NCBI GenBank assembly: GCA_001766655.1
Contig: MJCC01000001.1
Coordinates: 1,888,115 to 1,952,114 of the forward strand
Source: Phytomonas francai
Lineage: Eukaryota > Euglenozoa > Kinetoplastea > Trypanosomatida > Trypanosomatidae
Reading direction: 5' to 3'
DNA length: 64,000 nt
Below, piece after piece: positions 38,001 through 46,992 of this stretch (its first letter is position 1; every line of letters begins with the position of its first letter). Below the pieces are notes generated by a model, which worked only from the letters and a program-made list of their open reading frames with translations, did no database searches and had not been told where the DNA came from. The position numbers and the translations under genes were made by a program.

Positions 38001-41000
38001 GAGGGCAACTGCATGAGCTGAGTGTGCCGATGGCAGCGGGGCGACTAAATTCGAAAGGGTTTCGGTCGACACGGATACCGCTCTCGAATTGAGGCCGCTG
38101 CTCCCCAATGGGGGAAGTGATTTTCTGTCTTTACCTGGGAGAAACGCACCTTGGTGCGAATTTCTGTCATCGTACCCTTCACCTGGTAATGAGCCGACTG
38201 CCGAAACCAACATAGAGGCCGTGGAGGCCCTGTCAACGGCTTTGCGCAGCATACGTAAAAGGTGCCTCCACGGCTCGCTTGAGATATCCTCACCACAACA
38301 CTGCACCAGACATAGCACCTCACGAAGAGTTCCAATAGAGAGCCCGAGAGTGAAGCTCAGATGAGCGCTCTGGAGGGCATCCATGGAATGGGGGGTAGAA
38401 TGCCACGAGGGATGCGGGGTCTGTTGCTGGTCCGAGAAGGGATAGTCTCCCTCTGATCCAATATTCATCTCTCTCATACTTTCCCCGAGTATATTCTCCG
38501 GCTCGCCGTTCCCATTGTCTTTCCAGACGGGTATACATGAAAAAATGTCGTACATCTCTTGTATAAAGGAAAATGACTCCGCGCCGCACATCGCGGTGTC
38601 GACGAGGTTGCTTGTCAGCCTCTGGAGCATTTCCTCTGGAGTCAAAGGGCGCGGCACTTCGCCTACCACAAACGTGCCGGCGGCCGACGTCGCGTCTCCG
38701 AAAAGGCCGTTCCGCTGGGGCGGTGGGGCTGGTAGGGATGGGGTGCCGTGGGCCGAGGCAAAAAGCAGGGGATGGCGGCCTACAAGCTCGGAAAGACGTC
38801 CTGCGAGGAGCAGGCCGGCGGGCAAGGTGGGCTCCACCACCTGCGCGAAGAGCGCCTCGCCCGTCGTGGTGTCGAGGAAGGCTGGTCCCCTCGCCACGGA
38901 CGCCGCGAGGGCGGAGCGCAGCCGCCCGCACCAACGGCTCACGTAGGCCGCGACCCCGACGACGTCCCCCACGCAGGCCAGCAGTGCGTGGTGGAGCTCG
39001 TCGAACCTCGCGGGGAAGGGGAAAGGGAAAAGGAAGGGGCCCGAGGAGACCTTAGCGGGGCCTCCCCCCCCCCGCGCGGCCCGCGCAGGCGCCCCCCAGC
39101 AGGCGAGCGGGCTGACCGCGAGCGGGCAGCGCCAGAGCAGCGCGCACCACCGCGAGAGCCGCGAGTGGTGCATCGCGCACGTGCAAAGCCAACGCCGATG
39201 CTGTCCAACCAGCGCCGCCCGGGGCGCGTGCAGGGGGAGCAGAAAAAGGTACACCAGGCCGAGAGACTCGCACATTAACTCGAGCTGCGCAAAGGCACCA
39301 AACCCGTTCGGCAACGTCTTCCAGTGCGAGTGAGGCGAAGCCGCGTCTTGGGAGTTCCCAGCGGCATCCGCTAACTGTCCAGTAGCGCACTTCAGGTGGA
39401 AAATCTTGTACAAACGATCCTGAGTTCTTGAACAAAGCTGCTCGGTCGCGCGAACCATGGCGACCAAGAATTCTACAAAGAGCTCCTCCGACAGTTGTTG
39501 GGCACACTCCAGGCACAAACTATGCATTGTGTCGCGCATTTCGTGGGCATCACAGAGAAGCTTTTCATGTGCTTGACGCCCCACCGAGTCTTCGGGAATC
39601 CACAGTAAGAATAGACGCAGTCTGTAAATGAGCGGCTCAACAAGGGAGAGCGCCTCTGCGACAACCGGCCACGCATCCGCGCGGATTATCATCCGTCGAG
39701 CTAGCAAGAAGAACAGCTTAAGAATAACGAGCTTGCGGTGAAGCCCCTCGACAGCAACCGAGAGGGTAAGCTCATTTTCTTTGAATAGGGAGGCACAAGA
39801 GGCAGCAGGTGAAAAGGCAATGGTCGCTTCCGACGCGGAGGAAGACATGAGTGGATTGGTCCTTTTCACGTTTTCGTCCCCTCGGGTAAAGTTAATGGAA
39901 ATGCGGCGTACTTTGTTCGCTACCCAATGTCTCAGGTAGGTTGACGGATGGGGGTCCGTTGTTGTTTCTGGAGCTTTGCTACCTTCCTTTCCATGTAGCC
40001 TTGTCGGCAACGAATCAAATGCAGTCGTCTCTTTCCGCCAAGCGCCGGTTTGAGGGCCCGACAGTTCCCACATCCCCACGGCCTCGGGATGCTGTTGTAG
40101 AATTAGGTTAATGAGCATGTCCCCAAGTGCGTCCTCAATGTAAAGAGCGCCAATAAGAGCTTGAAAGTAACCCTTCTGTTCCTTTATAAGTCCAAGCATA
40201 CCGCACACATAAACGCACTCGGTGGCAATCGTAAGAATGCAGTGAAGCATCTCGTCCACGCCTTCAATATGCTCCAGGAAGGACTGGACGCACCGAAGGA
40301 GAGATGGGTGGAGGCTCAGAAAGACATGTCTGAGTATACGCTCGCGTTGCCTGTGGAAAGCAGCCCTCTGGTCCTGCGCGACCCCACCCTCCGGGGCTCG
40401 TTTCCCCTCACCATCGGCTCCTACCCCCCTCTTCTCGAAGAGCTTATCCACTATCTGCGTAAAGCGCTTTGTAAAGACAATAAGTATGGACATGAGGTCC
40501 ACAATGTAGGAGAGACACCCACACGCGCGGCTAAGGGGAGTTTTCGGATGTTGGACACCACTTTGCCTGCCCACCTTCGGCTGCGTGGGTGGCTCACTCC
40601 CGACGTGTGGCTTCCTTTGCTTGGTTGACCCTGTGAGCTCCTCGGATGGTGCCGTGGATTCCGCCACTATGCCTATATCCTCGGTGGTAAAGTGTTCAGA
40701 ATGCACGACAGCGCTTAGCGGCGCCGAGATGCCCTCTATCATGTCAGCAACAAGCAAAGCGGTTTCTCTAAAGAGGTTGCTATACGCATAATGATGCGAA
40801 CGGAGCGTGCTTGTGGCGGTGAACAATTCGTCAGAACGCTGTTCGTAAGGTTCAATGCTTTCCTCTTGTAGTACTCTATTCAAAGTGCAGTTCGTGAGAA
40901 ATAGATCGCTCGGAACGCGATCACTCTCAGCAATCTTTCTCCATAAATCTAGTACTTTGAGCATAATAGATAGCATACCTTCGTCCCTATATGTCAACGC

Positions 41001-42872
41001 ATCGCCCAGGGCTTCTTTGCTCATCGTACGGCCGAGTGCCTTATCAGGTACATGACTGCCTGAACTAGCTAGCTGGCTGCGCATCTGCTCGAAAATCCCT
41101 GGCAAATCCTCTAATCGAAATTTCTTCAGCAATACGGCATGATAGGCAGCAAGATCACTAGCAGTGTTGCGCATGACAATGGGGAACTTCCCTAGAGCCA
41201 CAAGCGCGAGCTTCTGAGTCAATATAAACAACTCCTCATTTGATGGTATTTCCGCCTCCCTTCGTGCAATCTGAGTAGGTTGGATAAGATGACTACCTTC
41301 GAAGAAGGAATCGTAGATGCCGGCACCAGAATCCTGATCCAAGAAACCAGAGAACCGTTCCGTATCCTCATTGGCTTTGCCAGCACGGTATATCAAATTA
41401 TTACTACCTTCTTTGTCTTCTCCCAACCCAGGTTCTGTCAAATAAGGGCGACACGCGAGGGCCAAACCTACAACCTTTTCATTAAGACATTGGAAAAAAC
41501 ATACTCCGACACTGTTACGTGGATTCTCTGACATAGCAACGCGGGTATCATCCTTCCATTCAGTTGCAAGAGTTTTATCTTCATCGTTAACGCCGCTGGG
41601 GAAGGTTGCTGACAATTCTAACCTTTTCGATAATCCGGCTTCTCCTTCAGTGTCTGTAAAGTAAGAGAGCAAAAGTTCGAGCGCCAGTTTACGTAGGCGA
41701 TACGAAATATCCAGTGCGCATGACTTTGTGCTATCCAATCTTGAAGGTGAGGCTAAGAAAAGGGACTCAGTCCGTTGAGGTTGGCTGCTTTTAACAGTCT
41801 CAATGAGATCAAACCAAGCCTGAAAAGCAGTGCCGCTACTATTGCCGACATGTGAAGCAAACAGGCCATGCGAACCCAGTGGAACCGTGCTGAGTGGCAA
41901 GCTTGTCGGCCATTGCCCTGCCGAAAGATCGCACAGGTCCTTAAAATAGCCAGCTGCCTGCAGAAGCAAAGGGAGCGAGGACTTGCCCTTCGCAGTGCTG
42001 GTTTGAAGGTTGTCGCCGGTGCTGGAGATGTCAATGCTCCCCTCCCTGTCCAGTAGTGCGTTGCAATAGGCGTGTGTGTGCTGCATGAGCGTCGCTTTGA
42101 GGACCTCTTCGGCCATGCATCCTGGGGGGACGCTTGGGTACATCGTCAATAGGAGCCCGAGTGGCTCCATCAGAACACTCCTGTTCAACGGACAGACAGA
42201 AGAGAGGGCAACAATCACCTGCAAAAGTCGGATAACCATATCATTATCCCCCACCAATGTGTAAAGTGTGTGGCTCATCTCGGCGTTCGCAGCGGTTGCC
42301 CCTAAAGTAGGGGTCTTTTCTCGAATGGTTGAGGCTTGCCGTGTCTCTGAATAATCCCTTGGATCAATACTTTTTAGATTGCTTTGCGATTTTACAAAAT
42401 CCAACTCATTACTAAGAAGAGAAAAACTGTGATTGCCAAGAAACGTTCTTCCTTTTTCATGGTCATTGTCAAACCCATGTACGGAATTTGTACCCCTGTT
42501 CTCAGAAGTGCTATGCCTTTCCGTATGAGGTGGTGCAGACTTCACGAAAGCCAAGCAGCGCACCATGTCGCACACGGCACGAGCCTCCATATTCGTTACC
42601 GTCATCACATTGAGCGCAAAAAACTTACAAAGGTCAGACAAGCAGTGGTACAACAAATTCCGATACATGCTGCGTTGCCCACACACTTTGCACGTTAAAA
42701 GAAAGACGTAAAGTACCTCCGTAGGGCGGTAACCGTTTTCGCGGGTTGCATACGCGACATGGCGAATGGTGGTCGTCTCTTGCTGCTTCGTAGAGATGAG
42801 GATGATATTGTCCAGACTCTCGCGGAAGGCGGTCTCCAAAATTTTACTAGTGGGAGCAGCTCGATACTGCAT
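35052..42872 (-). CDS. MON2: MON2-like giant alpha-solenoid protein (Golgi/endosome trafficking)
   Basis: 2,606 residues from ATG 42872 (the frame extends upstream only to a TTG). The protein is almost wholly helical, with HEAT-like repeats. The diagnostic stretch around residue 1680-1760 reads LHINLSAIQMIWSIADYL, then ALLLHLQDEGCMDTRQEVRQ, SAQKTLFSILQTYGEYFS and WHYVLRDMMVPLMDVV. This closely follows the Mon2 segment with LTAIGLLWNISDF and the DxRxEVRxSAxxTLF helix. Mon2 is related to the large Arf-GEFs BIG1/2 but lacks a Sec7 domain, and none is seen here. It works with DOP1 and a flippase in endosome-to-Golgi retrieval. It is much longer than the usual 1,600-1,700 residues because of low-complexity inserts (for example around 260-290, 790-820 and 1390-1480). 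A sharply GC-rich island (38600-39260) falls in one of the less conserved parts. BIG-like or DOP1-like proteins are the alternatives. Confidence 0.68.
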   Translation of the reverse strand: MQYRAAPTSKILETAFRESLDNIILISTKQQETTTIRHVAYATRENGYRPTEVLYVFLLTCKVCGQRSMYRNLLYHCLSDLCKFFALNVMTVTNMEARAVCDMVRCLAFVKSAPPHTERHSTSENRGTNSVHGFDNDHEKGRTFLGNHSFSLLSNELDFVKSQSNLKSIDPRDYSETRQASTIREKTPTLGATAANAEMSHTLYTLVGDNDMVIRLLQVIVALSSVCPLNRSVLMEPLGLLLTMYPSVPPGCMAEEVLKATLMQHTHAYCNALLDREGSIDISSTGDNLQTSTAKGKSSLPLLLQAAGYFKDLCDLSAGQWPTSLPLSTVPLGSHGLFASHVGNSSGTAFQAWFDLIETVKSSQPQRTESLFLASPSRLDSTKSCALDISYRLRKLALELLLSYFTDTEGEAGLSKRLELSATFPSGVNDEDKTLATEWKDDTRVAMSENPRNSVGVCFFQCLNEKVVGLALACRPYLTEPGLGEDKEGSNNLIYRAGKANEDTERFSGFLDQDSGAGIYDSFFEGSHLIQPTQIARREAEIPSNEELFILTQKLALVALGKFPIVMRNTASDLAAYHAVLLKKFRLEDLPGIFEQMRSQLASSGSHVPDKALGRTMSKEALGDALTYRDEGMLSIMLKVLDLWRKIAESDRVPSDLFLTNCTLNRVLQEESIEPYEQRSDELFTATSTLRSHHYAYSNLFRETALLVADMIEGISAPLSAVVHSEHFTTEDIGIVAESTAPSEELTGSTKQRKPHVGSEPPTQPKVGRQSGVQHPKTPLSRACGCLSYIVDLMSILIVFTKRFTQIVDKLFEKRGVGADGEGKRAPEGGVAQDQRAAFHRQRERILRHVFLSLHPSLLRCVQSFLEHIEGVDEMLHCILTIATECVYVCGMLGLIKEQKGYFQALIGALYIEDALGDMLINLILQQHPEAVGMWELSGPQTGAWRKETTAFDSLPTRLHGKEGSKAPETTTDPHPSTYLRHWVANKVRRISINFTRGDENVKRTNPLMSSSASEATIAFSPAASCASLFKENELTLSVAVEGLHRKLVILKLFFLLARRMIIRADAWPVVAEALSLVEPLIYRLRLFLLWIPEDSVGRQAHEKLLCDAHEMRDTMHSLCLECAQQLSEELFVEFLVAMVRATEQLCSRTQDRLYKIFHLKCATGQLADAAGNSQDAASPHSHWKTLPNGFGAFAQLELMCESLGLVYLFLLPLHAPRAALVGQHRRWLCTCAMHHSRLSRWCALLWRCPLAVSPLACWGAPARAARGGGGPAKVSSGPFLFPFPFPARFDELHHALLACVGDVVGVAAYVSRWCGRLRSALAASVARGPAFLDTTTGEALFAQVVEPTLPAGLLLAGRLSELVGRHPLLFASAHGTPSLPAPPPQRNGLFGDATSAAGTFVVGEVPRPLTPEEMLQRLTSNLVDTAMCGAESFSFIQEMYDIFSCIPVWKDNGNGEPENILGESMREMNIGSEGDYPFSDQQQTPHPSWHSTPHSMDALQSAHLSFTLGLSIGTLREVLCLVQCCGEDISSEPWRHLLRMLRKAVDRASTASMLVSAVGSLPGEGYDDRNSHQGAFLPGKDRKSLPPLGSSGLNSRAVSVSTETLSNLVAPLPSAHSAHAVALGDIVQLAYRILEVIQHNYITNMHTEELRELIFCASTFITNYAGGAKGKQLHINLSAIQMIWSIADYLAVVRMSSGFSDANSEQGGTRKSMDATLDNLTTDMTHHDWDALFCALLLHLQDEGCMDTRQEVRQSAQKTLFSILQTYGEYFSGDCWHYVLRDMMVPLMDVVLVSQVKCAITADPPRSPLLPDVISPPSPPTVVHNQTPNQERNMVCSFPKQESAERSVALLNAFENEPRQIEQMRAILTDSIGRVLLSHYNHIRSALHSREKNLSLSLSSKKSLLYEVLFQFIDFCGESRVVVWGTSGVDSALSAIRALHSLVVELFGADKDFDDEAIPLVGTRLAWEALRGIFLRDARTRHTARKQCTDAVVAELLGSLCNTFCMHRRRLQRSRGASLVSLPVLKWCTPPEKMSSPNLTSLWDLGKRKLELSTEGTPQAKASVDSSIDDKEMYFREFLDVLSASTICDAVLDSYHYPGRVQVALVEVYSAMWPYLELHECGAVLDELVWPQFPQEKAVEDLLGMSFPQTASGDNVERDVSPTKVASFKMKDFLPPGAHLSVLLKLLEWLYAVALSCHDRISGHDMTLTERGHLASSTKRIAREGEEEDRFIDNVVARFITVIGCLLQLQHVSEEQLVRQTSVGSPQFSSTFFTACLEYLRTVVHSRFLPAGEGRQGGIPPTRRSGILILLKLYTRLLFLARTRAASYDGATSPSGSFEEVPDSLRAAVATLEGLTDTLCELVQRLVEDLGDINGATKVAEALIEASMATSPLLKNIAQRSLLTLDEWSFIPISSSQPTKGDSCSRKSSAHGSDSDGHPEKGPAHEADSSKSEGFVCLSLKPHLNADACERRRRFHAIVRHAMQGRSQTLLCRYLEEPHNSNAARLTKDLLLSICQRCDALPTLKILSNESDEVQGKDELEETRTELAYIQELLPVLARLVACCDHQESRTRDAVMQEKELRRTLSDALLSMYRVLGIIQRMPNA

Positions 42873-43690
42873 GTGAAGCGACCGTGATAATGTCCTACAG
42901 AGCGGCTTTGATATCCTAATATATTGCAATTGCTGACGTATATGTATTGAATGCTTTTCTCAGCAGGAATAAAACTTTAAGCTTTTGTTTAATTTTCAGG
43001 GCGTTCGGAATAAATTAAGAAAATGTTCCGCATCCAAATAAAACTGAAATAGAAAATATTTTTTTATCGAAATTCCGCTTTCCCATATGCAAGGCTTGTC
43101 TGAGATGAGACAATAAAAACAACGAATAAAAAAAGAGCTCAACAACGTATCTAAAGTAGATAAAAAATGAACTGGAAAAAAAAAGAGAACAAAGGAAGGG
43201 AATGAAGTTTATAGAATTCAAATAAATCATTTTTTTATATTTTGGAAATAAACAAGCTAAAATCAACTTTTTAAAAAGGGTTAAAATGAGCAAACTTTTT
43301 TCTATACAATGAAAAACACTTCTCTATCTCTCTACCTTTCTTTATCCCCCTCTCTCTCTCTATATATATATATACTACAGGGAAAAGGATAAAATAAATT
43401 AAAATCTAGTTACAAGTTTAACTTATGGGTTCAATGATATACCCCTGAGTAAGCAAACACTAAAGCAGAAGAACTGAAAACAGAAACCTCAAAATGCTGA
43501 AAGGTGCTGAACTTGATGGTCATCACCAAATCAAATACAGAAGCGGTATGATCCATAGTGTCGTGAAAGTATGTTTTCGCCATTTAATTCGAAATATTGC
43601 AACACTCGAGGCTTCTACAAACACCGCACCCATCCGTATTTGAATAAAGTGGCCGTGAAGTAACTCTGTGGGCGGAGTTTCTTAGAGATG
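42873..43690. other. Intergenic spacer
   Basis: No gene was seen. Strongly AT-rich, with a CT-rich stretch running into TA repeats at about 43326-43374. A 92-codon frame at 43015-43293 is Phe/Leu/Ser-rich, as expected from poly-A/T sequence, and is not called. Confidence 0.6.
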
Positions 43691-46453
43691 TTAGGCAACG
43701 CTATCCTCATGACTGAGCAACCCTCCCTTCCCCGAGGTTGTCGCCCTTGCGGGAGGAGTGTGTAGCACTTCAGCCCCGATGGAAGAGATGCTAGAAGGTA
43801 TGAAGGCACGGCTCCTACTTGCACTGCGAAGAGACTCTACAATACCAGTAAGCCTGGCATTTTCGTACTCTTTTTCTGAGCAACGCTCATGCAAAATACC
43901 ATTACGCCGCTCCATAGCAATATACTCTTGATTAAGCTCTGACCACTGCTTTCGGAGTCTGTTACGCTCTTCAGTAACGGCTTTCAAGAGAAATTCTTGT
44001 TCTGAAAGAAGCCCTTTTAAGGATTTTCCTTGAACCAACATATCCACCTCACCCTTCCACTGCTGCTCATGCTCTCGTTGAACTTGCATCAAGTCGGAAA
44101 GTTGTTGCTCTACGGATTGAAGGGTTCGGATTCTGGCATCACGCTCAGAGAGCTCGGAACGAAAGGTCTTGAGTGCTGTTTGCCACTCCGCATGCTGGTT
44201 GTGGAGTACACGATAAGCATTTTGAAGAGCATTAGAAAGGCCAGTAAGAGTTGAGAGAAACTGCTGCTTTCCAGCTAGAGGTTGGTCGCTACACATCAAG
44301 GGTGCAACATTGGAAATGTCTTTAGAAGCCAATAATCCTTCGAGGGAACATTGACTTAGAGTATCCCCAGGTGAAGAATTAGGAAGTGAATTCAGGAGAG
44401 CAGCCGACAGATCGGCATCCTCAAACATAGAGCGCAGTAAGAGGGTGAGATCCTCAATAAAACTACAGTGAACTCGCTCGAGGCTCGCCGCTTCGACGAG
44501 CTGCCGCTGCGCGTCGGCGTGTTGCAGCTCCCCCCTCGACTGATGCAGCGCGTGCAGTGCCGTCCTAACCGCAGGTTCGTACCCACACTCCTGCATGAGC
44601 TCTAGCTTCGCCGCCTTGGACTCGTAGTAGATGCTTTCCAGCGTCACCATGTGCAGCTCCACCTGCGCACCCAGAGTCTCGTTCTCGTAGTCCTGGAGCC
44701 TGCCCTCCAGCGCAGCAATCTGGGCTAGCTGTGTCTGCACGGTCGCCGCGCTCACCCGCCCATCGCTGCGCGCACGCTCCAGGTCGCACTGCAGCTCCCG
44801 CAGTTGCTGTTCGTTCGCCTCGGCTGTCTGCTGAAGCCGCTGCTTCTCCCGACGAATGCGTATATTCTCCTCCAGTGCGGTGTCCAACTGCCCTCGCAGC
44901 GCGTGAAACCGTGACAGGCTTTCCTCGCTCTCCCGCACAATCGCCTGCTGGTACTCCTGCCGCAGAGCCTCGAGGCTGCCCTGCAGCTGCCGCGTCGTGT
45001 CGACCCCGCTCGTCACCGCGGCGGCCTCCAGCGAGCGCTCCAGCCGCTGCACCTCGCGGCGGTGCTGCTGCGCGTCCTCGGCCGCACGCTCCAGCACGCG
45101 ACGCACCAGGACCTGCGCCTCCAGCACGCGCTCGCCGAGGCCCTGAACGGTAACCCGCTGCTGCCGCGTGGCCTGAGCACCGCCCCCGGCCTCCGTCTCC
45201 GCCTCCCCTAGCCCCAGGCTGAGATCCTGCCTCAGCACCTCCACGCTCTCCAGTGTGCCGTCGACGTAGCGCAGGTAGCCGTTCAGGCAGCGGAACAGCT
45301 CGGAAACCACATCCGCTACGTAGTCGAACTTCTCAACGTAGCGCGACTCCGCGTGGGCCACCTCCACTAACTTCGCGGGAAGCACCAGCGCCTGCCGCGT
45401 GCGCTCCAGCTCCACCTCTCGTGTGGTCGCTTCTAATATTTTCATCAACTCTTTCCGCGCTGTCTCCTCGGTCATAGGATTATAGTTGTTTGGGTCTTTT
45501 ATGCTTAAATCAGGCGGAGTAGAGTCTACTTGTAACTCTTTATTAAAACGTATATATTGTTTGGACTCTGCTTCCGCTGCTAATGCAATGTTGCACTGTT
45601 CGACTTCCCTTTCTAATTCTTCTAAGCGACGTAGCATGGCGTATTTCTCTAATTCCCTTTGTGAGAGCTCTTTAACGAGTTCATGGTAGTGTTGCGCTTG
45701 AGTAGAGTAAAGAAAAGCCTCTAGTATTTCAAGTAGCCTAACGCGGCAATACTGCTCGGTTGTCGGGTCGGACATGAGTTGCAGGTAAATGTGATCCCGT
45801 GGTAACTCATCACGAAGAGTGTCAAGCACGCTCTGAATACCTCGGCGTAGCTTCTCATTGTAGGACTCACGGAAGACCTCACCTATAGTGTGCTCATTCG
45901 ACAGTCTCGCGAGATGCACACCGCCCTTCACCATCATTGGGTTAGAATGCTGTGTGGCTTCATCCGACTTATGACTACTCCTTAAATCTATACCCCCGTA
46001 GTTTCTTCTAGTTTCTACGGAGTCTCTATCAAGCAACGTATTAGTAGTAGTAGTAGTAGTAGCAGTAGTGGTTGCCGATAATACACTTGATGGAGCCTTC
46101 GTGGATCGCTTCGAGATCCCCTTCTCCCTCGCCACTGCAGTCGTTACGGATCCTCGGGTCGCATTATGCCTGCTCTGTTGATGGTCCTTGCTAGGACCTT
46201 TTGAAATAGACACGCTAAGATTGCTGCGACTGCTGCTGCTTGGCTTTCTTTCCCCTCTCATGTTTTGTGTAACTAAAGGACTGGGAGAGAAAGCTGATAC
46301 TGAAGGGTCAGTTGTATTGGCTTGTGGCGCGTCAGACTTATTATCAGAGACGCGCTGCCGACGATCCGAATGGAGGCTTTCGTGCCGGGAAAATGGTCTT
46401 GCGTGAACCGGCACCTTTTCCACTGCGCCTTCACTTGGGATACCTGAGTGCAT
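43691..46453 (-). CDS. Large coiled-coil protein, family unrecognised
   Basis: 920 residues from ATG 46453. The first 190 residues are Ser/Thr-rich and basic, with a Thr run (about 134-142) encoded by an (ACT)n-type repeat at 46029-46060. Residues 200-245 contain a short globular motif (LRDELPRDHIYLQLMSDP, then RVRLLEILEAFLYS). From about 245 to 880 it is almost continuous coiled coil rich in Glu, Gln, Leu, Arg and Ala, with heptads visible in ELSQRELEKYAMLRRLEEL and in the RLQQTAEANEQQLRELQ region. This is the architecture of cytoskeletal, basal-body, flagellar or Golgi-tether proteins. It lies directly downstream of BBS8, but kinetoplastid neighbours are usually unrelated, so that is weak support for a flagellar role. 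The centre of the coding region (about 44480-45380) is GC-rich. Confidence 0.85.
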   Translation of the reverse strand: MHSGIPSEGAVEKVPVHARPFSRHESLHSDRRQRVSDNKSDAPQANTTDPSVSAFSPSPLVTQNMRGERKPSSSSRSNLSVSISKGPSKDHQQSRHNATRGSVTTAVAREKGISKRSTKAPSSVLSATTTATTTTTTNTLLDRDSVETRRNYGGIDLRSSHKSDEATQHSNPMMVKGGVHLARLSNEHTIGEVFRESYNEKLRRGIQSVLDTLRDELPRDHIYLQLMSDPTTEQYCRVRLLEILEAFLYSTQAQHYHELVKELSQRELEKYAMLRRLEELEREVEQCNIALAAEAESKQYIRFNKELQVDSTPPDLSIKDPNNYNPMTEETARKELMKILEATTREVELERTRQALVLPAKLVEVAHAESRYVEKFDYVADVVSELFRCLNGYLRYVDGTLESVEVLRQDLSLGLGEAETEAGGGAQATRQQRVTVQGLGERVLEAQVLVRRVLERAAEDAQQHRREVQRLERSLEAAAVTSGVDTTRQLQGSLEALRQEYQQAIVRESEESLSRFHALRGQLDTALEENIRIRREKQRLQQTAEANEQQLRELQCDLERARSDGRVSAATVQTQLAQIAALEGRLQDYENETLGAQVELHMVTLESIYYESKAAKLELMQECGYEPAVRTALHALHQSRGELQHADAQRQLVEAASLERVHCSFIEDLTLLLRSMFEDADLSAALLNSLPNSSPGDTLSQCSLEGLLASKDISNVAPLMCSDQPLAGKQQFLSTLTGLSNALQNAYRVLHNQHAEWQTALKTFRSELSERDARIRTLQSVEQQLSDLMQVQREHEQQWKGEVDMLVQGKSLKGLLSEQEFLLKAVTEERNRLRKQWSELNQEYIAMERRNGILHERCSEKEYENARLTGIVESLRSASRSRAFIPSSISSIGAEVLHTPPARATTSGKGGLLSHEDSVA

Positions 46454-46992
46454 GACGTCTTAAGCGTACTGTTTTTTAGTGGAAAGAAACAAGGATGTTT
46501 CGGTGCGGTGTCTAAGCGTTGTATTTTCCCTGTTTTTTTTTTGTGTGTATATCTTCAATATCGTGCCTACTTGCGTCTAAGCGCAGGTACTTTCCTATCG
46601 ATATTAGTTTGCCCTTCCTTTGAGTTATTTCGCTTTCTGATATTTTCTATTCAAGCTAACGGAAAAAGGAATTGAAAGCAAAATATAAACCAATAAATGC
46701 TTTTTAAAACGACACAAAGAAACAGATGCACATGTATGTACGCGTACTTGAGAGCATAAGCATGTCTCCCTTTTAATTTGAACTTTCAAGCAAATGCGTA
46801 AAGTAGATATATGAAAAAGAGATCACATCACTTTTACCGCTACTTTTCACCTGGGCACGCTTTATCGATGGTCCTATTTGTAGCATTATGATAGATATTG
46901 ATTTTGTAGGTTCGGTGTACATTATTATTAAAAAAACGATAAAAGAGCTAGGCATACAAAAAACGCTAATCGCTATATGTCTGGTCCATTGC
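46454..46992. other. Intergenic spacer
   Basis: No gene was seen. A T run lies near 46532-46543 on the plus strand; the remainder is AT-rich without clear signals. Confidence 0.5.
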